DNA from: Gammaproteobacteria bacterium UBA6173 | Lineage (GTDB): Bacteria > Pseudomonadota > Gammaproteobacteria > Pseudomonadales > Pseudohongiellaceae | Reading direction: 5' to 3' | NCBI GenBank assembly: GCA_002422225.1 | Contig: DITX01000172.1 | Span: 10,682 to 17,118, forward strand | Length of the DNA: 6,437 bases | Part shown: positions 1 through 5,457 of the stretch, piece by piece | Layout: every line of letters starts with the position of its first letter | How positions within the stretch are numbered: the first letter of the stretch is position 1 | Made by a program: the position numbers and the translations under genes | The notes under the pieces: model-generated | Databases searched by the model: none | What the model was told of the DNA's origin: nothing | What the model saw: the letters and a program-made list of their open reading frames with translations, nothing else

Positions 1-849
1 TTGTTCAGGCAATCCTACCACCACGGGATATAGACTGATGTCCCCGGTGCTGCTTTGACCAATCTCCAGAATAGTAACGGTAAACGTAGCGTCATCACTC
101 ATGCCAGAGGCCAGGCTGCGCCATGCGTTGAGTGACTGCCCGACGCTCAAGCCTTCCGTCAGATGAGCGGGCACCCGGATCTCCGCCTCCAGTTGAGCGC
201 TTGAAGATACTCTGATTACTGCTTGTCCTGGCTGCGCAAATTCGCCGGGCTCCAGCAATATCTGCTCCACTGTGCCACTAAAAGGCGCGACCAGCTCAGC
301 CTCGTTTAAGAGACTCATGGCTTGCTGCGCTGTCGCACGGGCATTGCTCACCGCTGAAAAGAGCGCTTGTGAACGTGTCGCTTGCTGTTCCAGTTCTTGC
401 AATGGAATGACGCCCCGTTCATACAGGGTATTGAGACGTGCCAGCTCTCTGTCAGCCTGAATTTTGTCGGACTCCAGTTGCTCAAGTCTAAACTGTGCGG
501 CTTCAGCAGCGGGCTGCAGTGAAGGGCTATATAAGGTCATCAAAGTCTGGCCGGCTAGGATATGATCTCCCAGCTCAACGGTGCGGCTCTGTATGACGCC
601 GCTCACTTGAAAGGTCAGCACCGCTCGCTGCCTGACTCTGGAGATGCTGGAAAAACGCAATAGCTCGTTATCACTGCGTAACTGGACACTTGCCAGCCTC
701 ACTGGCACTGCTTGGTTAGCTGCTGGCGCGGCAATGGCATCAAACTCACTAGGGCCTGAGCAAGCCGACAAGGCAATAATTAAAAAGCAGCAATGTTTCA
801 GCAATTTGTGACGCAAATGGTTAGCAACAAGCTCGAAGGCAATCTTCAT
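1..849 (-). CDS. RND efflux periplasmic adaptor (membrane fusion) lipoprotein, C-terminus beyond left edge
   Basis: The frame stays open from an ATG at 849 to the window edge (283 codons, no stop). The N-terminus has a hydrophobic stretch ending in the lipobox LSAC (Cys30), so the protein is probably lipid-anchored in the periplasm. Residues about 74-107 form the first half of a biotinyl-lipoyl fold (VSGVIQSRTVELGD, then GQTLMTLYSP). Residues about 110-180 are a charged, Gln/Glu/Leu-rich alpha-helical hairpin. Residues 186-220 (LVAPFSGTV, then EPGEFAQPGQ) are the second lipoyl half, followed by the start of a beta-barrel. This order is typical of HlyD/AcrA-type adaptors that link an inner-membrane RND pump to an outer-membrane channel. 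Family members are usually about 350-400 residues, so roughly a quarter is missing, and the pump gene would be expected further left. The Shine-Dalgarno before the ATG is weak, and the 19 residues before the hydrophobic core are long for a lipoprotein, so an internal TTG start is possible. The gene is divergent from a TetR gene, its likely repressor. Confidence 0.9.
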   Translation of the reverse strand, partial: MKIAFELVANHLRHKLLKHCCFLIIALSACSGPSEFDAIAAPAANQAVPVRLASVQLRSDNELLRFSSISRVRQRAVLTFQVSGVIQSRTVELGDHILAGQTLMTLYSPSLQPAAEAAQFRLEQLESDKIQADRELARLNTLYERGVIPLQELEQQATRSQALFSAVSNARATAQQAMSLLNEAELVAPFSGTVEQILLEPGEFAQPGQAVIRVSSSAQLEAEIRVPAHLTEGLSVGQSLNAWRSLASGMSDDATFTVTILEIGQSSTGDISLYPVVVGLPEQ

Positions 850-907
850 AAAAATGGGCTCGCTAAAGGTCGGGATAACACGTTAATAAATTAATTCACC
901 CTGATCT

Positions 908-945
908 TTGACATATTGTCAGACAATGACATATTGTCAATATGT
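908..945. promoter_or_regulatory. Overlapping dyads and divergent -35 hexamers: probable TetR operator/promoter
   Basis: The 13-mer TGACATATTGTCA occurs twice (909-921 and 927-939), giving an 18-bp period, and each copy is itself a dyad (TGACA, 3-base centre, TGTCA). A third perfect dyad, ATTGTC-A-GACAAT, bridges the copies at 915-927. A 17-bp perfect palindrome, ACATATTG-T-CAATATGT, covers 929-945. A perfect TTGACA lies at 908-913 on the plus strand with CATATT at 930-935 (16-base spacer), reading toward tetR. A second TTGACA lies at 940-935 on the minus strand, reading toward the adaptor gene, though its -10 is poor. Bound repressor would therefore cover both promoters. This is the expected arrangement for a TetR regulator controlling itself and a divergent efflux operon. 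The repeats are seen directly; regulator identity is inferred from position. Confidence 0.72.
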
Positions 946-1003
946 ATTAAGTGCTGGTCTGAATGCTTTGTATCGTGGACAATCAGATAGCTAGAAACAG
1001 CAC

Positions 1004-1651
1004 ATGGAAAGCCGGATGACTTTAAAAAAACGAAGAGAAATGGAAAAACTCGAGCGCCATGAGGAAATTCTGGATGCTGCTGAACGGGTGTTTTTCCAAA
1101 AAAGTTACGAGCAAAGCACAATGGACGACATCGCTCGCGAGGCACAACTCAGCAGAGCGTTGCTGTATGTCTATTTCAAGGACAAAGCCGCCATCATGCG
1201 TGGGATTATGCTAAGGGCAGGGACCTCACTTCAGAATCGTTTTGAGCACGCTTTGCAGCAGAATCCCACCGGGTTGGAACAAATCGAAGGGATTGGTCAT
1301 GCTTACCATGCATTTTCGATAGAAGAGCCGCACTATTTTGATGTGCTCACCAGTGCCACGACGTTTCCTAGCCCTGAGACAGAAGATGGGCAAATGCAAG
1401 CCATGGAATTCTGCCGCGAGCGCATAAACAAAATTATGGTCGATGCGCTAGACAATGGCCTGCGTGACGGCAGTGTCAGTGCTATACAGGTGCCGGATCC
1501 CTTGCAAACTGCATTTTATATGCAAGGCGCTTTACATGGCGTCATCATGCAAACGCGAGGGCCAAAGTCTGCACTTAGTACCTATCCCGACGGATTACAG
1601 CTAATCCGCTATACAATTGCCATGCTGACGGTGTCAGTCAAGGCCCGTTAA
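1004..1651 (+). CDS. TetR/AcrR-family transcriptional regulator
   Basis: A 215-residue protein, normal length for the family. Residues about 19-65 form the N-terminal TetR DNA-binding domain: helix 1 (EEILDAAERVFF), a helix-turn-helix (STMDDIAREAQLSRALLYVYF) and the usual KDKAAI start of helix 4. Residues 66-215 are the helical ligand-binding and dimerisation domain, whose sequence does not name a ligand. Three in-frame ATGs compete (1004, 1016, 1040). None has a strong ribosome binding site: GGAAAG sits before 1016 and AAGAG before 1040, so the start is uncertain, but the domain is intact with any of them. It is divergent from an efflux adaptor, with dyad repeats between them, so it probably represses itself and the pump operon. 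The acyl-CoA dehydrogenase remnant starts 17 bases downstream and was probably in the same transcript, so a fatty acid or acyl-CoA effector is possible but unproven. Confidence 0.93.
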   Translation: MESRMTLKKRREMEKLERHEEILDAAERVFFQKSYEQSTMDDIAREAQLSRALLYVYFKDKAAIMRGIMLRAGTSLQNRFEHALQQNPTGLEQIEGIGHAYHAFSIEEPHYFDVLTSATTFPSPETEDGQMQAMEFCRERINKIMVDALDNGLRDGSVSAIQVPDPLQTAFYMQGALHGVIMQTRGPKSALSTYPDGLQLIRYTIAMLTVSVKAR

Positions 1652-1668
1652 AGGTTGATGGAAAACGA

Positions 1669-3013
1669 ATGAAATCCTTGATACTCAGTCGGCGCGACAT
1701 TGATTTTATGGTGTACGAGTGGCTCAAAGCCGAGCAATTGTGCGACATGCCGCGTTATGCAGATCATTCAAGAGAAACGTTTGATGCCACGCTTGATTTA
1801 AGCGAACAGTTGGCTACAGAGCACTTTGCTACACATAACAAAAAAATGATGCAAATGAACCTTGGTTTGATGGTGAAACAGTTCACATGGCCTACGGATC
1901 GCCTGCGCAAATCGATACCTGGATCAAACCGATGATGGAAGGTCGGTTTTTGGCACCATGTGTCTATCCGAGCCGCAGGCAGGCTCATCACTCGCAGACA
2001 TCAAAACCCGCGCAGAACCGCAGCCAGATGGTAGCTATCGGGTGTTTGGCAACAAGATGTGGATTTCCGCCGGAGAGCATTCGCTGTCAGAAAATATCGT
2101 TCATCTGGTGCTTGCAAAAATCCCGGGCAGCCCCGCGGGTGTTAAAGGTATTTCTTTGTTTATCGTGCCTAGGCATTTGTTGGATGAGCAAGGTAATTGT
2201 AACGAACATAATGACGTGGTGTTGGCTGGCCTTAATCATAAGATGGGTTATCGAGGCACGACAAACACCTTACTCAATTTTGGAGAGGGTAAATATAAAC
2301 CCAACGGGCAGGCTGGTGCAGTTGCATGGCTGGTAGGTGAGCCTCATAAAGGTTTGTCCTATATGTTTCATATGATGAATGAGGCGAGGATTGGTGTGGG
2401 CCTCGGCGCGGCGGCCCTAGGTTATACCGGTTATCTGCATGCGCTGGATTATGCCCGGGAAAGAAAACAAGGGCGCTTGCCCGGCAATAAAGATCCGCAC
2501 TCAGCACCCGTGGCGCTGATTGAACATACTGATATCAAACGCATGTTGCTTGCCCAAAAGGCCTACGCTGAAGGTGGGCTGGCACTGAATCTATACTGCG
2601 CCAGATTGATTGATGAACAACGCAATGCACTTGATGAAGAACTGGATCGCATTTCCAGCCTTTTGGACATATTAACGCCAATTGCAAAAAGCTGGCCGTC
2701 TCAGTGGTGCCTGGAAGCAAACAACCTGGCCATCCAGGTCCATGGTGGTTACGGCTACACGCGTGACTACAACGTCGAGCAGTTTTATCGCGATAACCGT
2801 TTAAATCCGATTCACGAGGGCACCCATGGTATCCAGGCGCTGGATCTGCTCGGACGCAAAGTTGTCATCAATGACGGGGCCAATTTTGAACAGTTAATGG
2901 CAACCATTCTGCAGACATCCAATGCCGCATCAGGCGATGTCAATCTTTCGGAATATGCATCGATGCTGGATGCCACCTGTCTGACCATGGAAGAGTGCTG
3001 GTTTAGCCACTAA
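1669..3013 (+). pseudogene. Acyl-CoA dehydrogenase (DmdC-like), broken by two frameshifts, an internal deletion and C-terminal loss
   Basis: Three successive frames encode parts of one flavin-dependent acyl-CoA dehydrogenase of the long (about 590-600 residue) branch that includes 3-methylmercaptopropionyl-CoA dehydrogenase. Frame one (1669 to about 1845) gives the N-terminus (SRRDIDFMVYEWL, YADHSRETFDA). At the A7 run 1840-1846 one base seems lost; the next frame reads NDANEPWFDGETVH and jumps directly to GSPAQIDTWIKPMMEGRF. Relatives, as I recall them, have about 60-70 residues between these, so part of the N-terminal helical domain is deleted near 1884-1892. At the T5 run 1947-1951 a second base is lost. 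The last frame (1958-3013) carries SEPQAGSSLADI and NKMWIS of the flavin/substrate domain, MNEARIGVGLGA, and the HEGTHGIQ motif with the likely catalytic Glu (GAG at 2816-2818). It stops soon after MEECW, where relatives continue for some 50 or more residues. A functional enzyme is unlikely as written. Family identity is certain; whether the frameshifts are real or sequencing error is not. Confidence 0.88.
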
Positions 3014-3030
3014 CTCAGCGCAATTGTTTG

Positions 3031-3314
3031 TCAGGCATTGCGCTTGATTTCCTGCTCAAGTTGATCAAGCCGCGATGCAACTTGTAAGCTGGCATCTTCC
3101 ATTTTGAGCAGAGCCTGCTGTAACGCGGTATCGTTTTTGGACAAGGCTGCTTCTCGTGCAGCGCGTCCGTGTTCATGCACGTCACGATGTGATCGATCTT
3201 GACGGTGTTTATGAAGCTTCCAACTGCTGAAAGATTAATGACATCTTTCATATGCTCAGCCTTTGCAACAACTTGCTGGGTGACTTCGTCAATCTGCCAG
3301 CTTTCCAGCAACAT
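3031..3314 (-). pseudogene. CZB (chemoreceptor zinc-binding) domain protein remnant with internal deletion
   Basis: Frame one, from ATG at 3314, gives 44 residues (MLLESWQIDEVTQQVV, later SFINTVKIDHIV), which resemble the end of an MCP signalling segment and the first helix of a CZB domain, including its first zinc-ligand His (codon 3191-3189). A different frame, from about 3189 to the stop at 3033-3031, gives HRDVHEHGRAAREAAL and a helical tail ending LEQEIKRNA, matching the last CZB helices with the HxxxH ligand pair. The middle of the domain, with the Cys ligand and the Trp/Tyr motif, is missing, roughly 50 residues by memory of the family. The junction falls on CATCGTG (minus strand, 3189-3183), which can be read as either flank, so a microhomology deletion is likely. 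GGAG (3325-3322) seven bases before the ATG is a good ribosome binding site, and TATACT (3353-3348) is a possible -10. Translation of the frame as it stands would instead run to 3015 and give a scrambled C-terminus. It is convergent with the acyl-CoA dehydrogenase remnant. Confidence 0.72.
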
Positions 3315-3367
3315 GGCGGGACTCCGGCAATAAAAGCTTTAGTGGGAAGTATAAAGTCACTGCGCAA

Positions 3368-3405
3368 AAAAAAGCCCTGGCATCGTTAAATGCCAAGGCT
3401 TTTTT
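3368..3405. terminator. Bidirectional intrinsic terminator downstream of the csp gene
   Basis: The inverted repeat AAAAAAGCC-C-TGGCAT (3368-3383), loop CGTTAA (3384-3389), ATGCCA-A-GGCTTTTTT (3390-3405) forms a long stem with a single C/A mismatch. On the minus strand it ends in eight T residues and lies 18 bases after the csp stop codon, so its main role is to end csp transcription. The T run on the plus strand would also let it stop rightward read-through from the acyl-CoA dehydrogenase region into the csp antisense strand. Confidence 0.9.
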
Positions 3406-3422
3406 AAGCTGTCAGGCTGTAA

Positions 3423-3632
3423 TTACAGACCTACAACGTTTTCCGCCTGCAGGCCTTTTGCGCCCTTGGTGACGGTGAATTCTACGCGCTGACCTTCAGC
3501 CAGGGTTTTGAATCCGCTGGACTTGATTGCGCTGTAATGTACGAATACATCTGCGCCGCCGTCCTGCTGGATGAAACCAAAACCTTTTGATTCGTTGAAA
3601 AATTTAACCTGACCGGTCACTGTATTTGACAT
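3423..3632 (-). CDS. CspA-family cold-shock-domain RNA-binding protein
   Basis: A 69-residue protein, full length for the family, consisting of one five-stranded cold-shock OB fold. The RNP1 motif KGFGFI is at residues 16-21 and RNP2 VFVHY at 29-33. The start (TGQVKFFNESKG) and end (GAKGLQAENV) are typical. Such proteins bind single-stranded RNA and DNA and act as RNA chaperones or antiterminators; some are cold-induced, others constitutive, and the protein alone does not tell which. AAGGAA (3645-3640) lies seven bases before the ATG. The gene is single: its own terminator follows and its leader contains a perfect hairpin. It is divergent from the serine hydrolase gene. Confidence 0.96.
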   Translation of the reverse strand: MSNTVTGQVKFFNESKGFGFIQQDGGADVFVHYSAIKSSGFKTLAEGQRVEFTVTKGAKGLQAENVVGL

Positions 3633-3677
3633 ATTGCCATTCCTTAAAAATTAATTACTAAAAAGTTACGATCACGT

Positions 3678-3695
3678 CGCTGTAATGTTACAGCG
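3678..3695 (-). promoter_or_regulatory. Perfect hairpin/palindrome in the csp leader
   Basis: CGCTGTAA and TTACAGCG are perfect 8-base arms separated by two bases, centred about 54 bases upstream of the csp start codon. In RNA it could form a stem at the far end of the leader; in DNA it could be a protein-binding dyad. Leaders of csp genes are commonly structured and control mRNA stability and translation. There is no run of T after it on the minus strand, so it is not a terminator. The csp promoter is probably upstream at about 3720-3745 on the minus strand (TTAGAC then TATTTG with a 17-base spacer), but the match is weak. Confidence 0.5.
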
Positions 3696-3699
3696 GCGG

Positions 3700-4060
3700 C
3701 AAGCAAAAAATACGATTACAAATATGAAATACAGGACGAGGGTCTAATTGCGGCACTTCGTATTGCTTACATAAATATAGCCGGTTTTATGGCTTGGGGA
3801 GGAGTCTACAGCAGGAACACGATAAGTCAACTTATATTTTTCAGCAAGATCAATTGTTTCCATGCGCATGGGGCATATGTGTTGCCCATCGTCAATCTTC
3901 AGAAAGCCAGCTTGCAGACACATATCCTGCTGCGGTTTGCGATTTGTATTGTCCTTTAAAACAACTGCTTAGCGTTGCTGGAATGCGGTATTACATTATC
4001 AGATGCACTGGGTTATCATCCGGTCAGTTGATTTTTAGAGCTGGAGAGGCTCCGTCTATA
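3700..4060. other. Intergenic region between divergent csp and serine hydrolase genes; no gene supported
   Basis: This stretch should hold the csp promoter (left end, minus strand) and the hydrolase promoter (plus strand). A frame continuous with the hydrolase is open from 3794, but its 89 extra residues look unlike a known domain and would bury the signal peptide. A separate 56-codon frame, 3789-3959 plus, ends in hydrophobic residues but has no ribosome binding site and is not recognised. A strong purine tract, GGGGAGGAG (3796-3804), has no start codon at usable distance. CCATGCGCATGG (3860-3871) is a perfect 12-bp palindrome. I see no tRNA, terminator or repeat in it. Confidence 0.5.
4043..4053 (+). 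promoter_or_regulatory. Shine-Dalgarno of the serine hydrolase gene inside a small hairpin
   Basis: GGAGAGG (4043-4049) is the only good ribosome binding site before the ATG at 4061, but it lies 11 bases away, longer than usual. GGAG (4043-4046) can pair with CTCC (4050-4053) across a 3-base loop, which would partly hide the site. This tract decides the start at 4061 against the longer open frame. A perfect TATAAT (4057-4062) overlaps the start codon, without a good -35. Confidence 0.45.
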
Positions 4061-5341
4061 ATGAAAATAAATCTTTTACGCTCGGCTTACCTGTCAGCAG
4101 CGATGGCAGCCATGATTTCTGTGCAGGTCTGGGCGGACAACCTTTCTTATGCGACACCTGAATCCGTCGGCATGTCATCGGAAAGACTGGATCGAATCGC
4201 TCCGGCTTTAAAGCGCTATATTGATGACGGCCAGTTGGTGGGCGTGGTGAGCATGGTGGCGAGAAAAGGCGAGATTGTCCATTTTGAAGAGTACGGCGTT
4301 CATAATAAAGAAACCGGTCAGTCCGTAGCAAAGGACAGCATTTTCCGGATTTACTCGATGACCAAGCCAATTACTACGTTGGCAGCCATGATGCTTTATG
4401 AAGAAGGCAAACTTCAATTGACTGACCCTGTAGAAAAGTATTTGCCTGCATTCAATAACGTGCGTGTTGCCGGTCCGGGGGGCGCGCTGCTTGCCCCGAC
4501 CAGGCCCATGACTGTTCAAATGCTGATGACACACACTGCTGGCTTGACTTACGGGGTATTCGGGGACACGTTGGTAGACCGGCAATACCGCGATGCAGGT
4601 GTGATGACCAGCCCAGACAACTCGACCTTTATTGACAGGCTCGGCGCCATACCCTTGCAATATCAGCCTGGTACGCGGTTCCACTACAGCGTCGCTACCG
4701 ATGTACTAGGTGCATTGGTGGAGGCTGTATCGGGCCAGACGCTTGGGGCATTTTTTGAGCAGCGCATTTTTGATCCATTGCAGATGGACGATACCTTCTT
4801 TCAGGTTCCTGCTGAAAAACTCGCGCGCTTTGGTACAAACCACACATTTAACCCTCAGTCCGGTCAACTGGAAGTCAGTGACAGGGTAGAAGGCAGCAAC
4901 TTTGTTAACCGACAAACCTTTGAATCTGGCGGCGGCGGTCTTTTGTCCACCGCTGAGGACTACATGCGCTTCAGCCAGATGGTCATAAACGGTGGTGAAC
5001 TGGATGGACAACGCATCATCGGCAGCAAAACACTCGACTTTATGACACAGAATCATCTGGGCGGCATCTTTGGCGCCGCCGGACAACACAGTCCGGATGA
5101 ATTGCCCGGCATGGCACGTGGCACCGGTTTTGGCCTTGGTTTTGCCGTTATTGAAGACCCTACGGCGGCAGGTAGCAATGGTTCTGCCGGAGAGTACTAC
5201 TGGGGCGGCGCGGCTGGCACCATCTTTTGGATTGATCCTGTCGAAGAACTGGTAGGAATTGTCATGATTCAGCATATGAACGTTCAGGTGCCACTCAGGG
5301 CAGCATTCAAAGCCCTGACCTACGGCGCTATTATTGATTGA
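4061..5341 (+). CDS. Exported serine hydrolase, class C beta-lactamase/EstB-like family
   Basis: A 426-residue protein. Residues 1-25 form a Sec signal peptide (basic start, hydrophobic core, VWA before Asp26), so it probably acts in the periplasm or outside the cell. The mature part is a beta-lactamase-fold serine hydrolase: S99-M-T-K102 is the SxxK motif with the nucleophile, Y209-S-V fits the second motif of EstB-type esterases, and the WGGAAGT stretch at 381-387 replaces the KTG motif of true beta-lactamases. HTAGLTYG at 158-165 and the ESGGGGLLST segment are also typical. Relatives include carboxylesterases, transesterases and D-aminopeptidase-like enzymes; the WGGAAGT form argues for an esterase rather than antibiotic hydrolysis, but the substrate is unknown. 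The ATG at 4061 is chosen because the signal peptide begins there and GGAGAGG precedes it. The frame is open upstream to 3794, but that extension would bury the signal peptide. No frameshift or truncation. A ketosynthase follows on the same strand after 116 bp. Confidence 0.93.
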   Translation: MKINLLRSAYLSAAMAAMISVQVWADNLSYATPESVGMSSERLDRIAPALKRYIDDGQLVGVVSMVARKGEIVHFEEYGVHNKETGQSVAKDSIFRIYSMTKPITTLAAMMLYEEGKLQLTDPVEKYLPAFNNVRVAGPGGALLAPTRPMTVQMLMTHTAGLTYGVFGDTLVDRQYRDAGVMTSPDNSTFIDRLGAIPLQYQPGTRFHYSVATDVLGALVEAVSGQTLGAFFEQRIFDPLQMDDTFFQVPAEKLARFGTNHTFNPQSGQLEVSDRVEGSNFVNRQTFESGGGGLLSTAEDYMRFSQMVINGGELDGQRIIGSKTLDFMTQNHLGGIFGAAGQHSPDELPGMARGTGFGLGFAVIEDPTAAGSNGSAGEYYWGGAAGTIFWIDPVEELVGIVMIQHMNVQVPLRAAFKALTYGAIID

Positions 5342-5431
5342 GTGAGTTTAACCACAAAACACAACCCAAAAAGAATAATGTGAAGTGTGTATTGATACGC
5401 TTGCCGGCACGCTAAAGTCGGAAGGCTTTTT

Positions 5432-5450
5432 CATAATCGGGGAGAAGGAA
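5432..5450 (+). promoter_or_regulatory. Possible -10 element and strong ribosome binding site before the ketosynthase gene
   Basis: CATAAT (5432-5437) is a near-consensus -10 without a good -35. GGGGAGAAGGA (5440-5450) is a strong Shine-Dalgarno ending seven bases before the ATG at 5458, which fixes that start. No clear terminator follows the hydrolase stop at 5341, so read-through from the hydrolase gene remains possible. Confidence 0.45.
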
Positions 5451-5457
5451 CAAAACA

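Noticed and set aside
891..1145. Minus-strand 84-codon frame across the tetR start
   Set aside because: It overlaps the operator array and the DNA-binding domain of the clear TetR gene, and its translation resembles no protein family.
1887..2336. 149-codon frame in the middle of the dehydrogenase as a separate gene
   Set aside because: Its first 21 or so residues are dehydrogenase sequence between the two frameshifts; after the T5 run it is out of frame and meaningless.
3015..3314. The 99-codon minus-strand frame as one intact protein
   Set aside because: Only its first 44 residues look like protein from the CZB family; the remainder is out of frame, while the neighbouring frame gives the proper CZB tail. 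It is better treated as a pseudogene.
3794..4060. N-terminal extension making the serine hydrolase 515 residues
   Set aside because: A normal signal peptide begins at the ATG at 4061 with GGAGAGG upstream, and the extension has no recognisable domain and would place the signal peptide internally.
4056..5275. Three minus-strand frames (104, 158 and 189 codons) opposite the hydrolase gene
   Set aside because: They lie antisense to a complete gene with catalytic motifs and have no recognisable protein features.
5401..5430. Possible terminator between the hydrolase and the ketosynthase (GCCGGC ... AAGGCTTTTT)
   Set aside because: The T run is present, but the arms pair for only about three bases, too weak for an intrinsic terminator.
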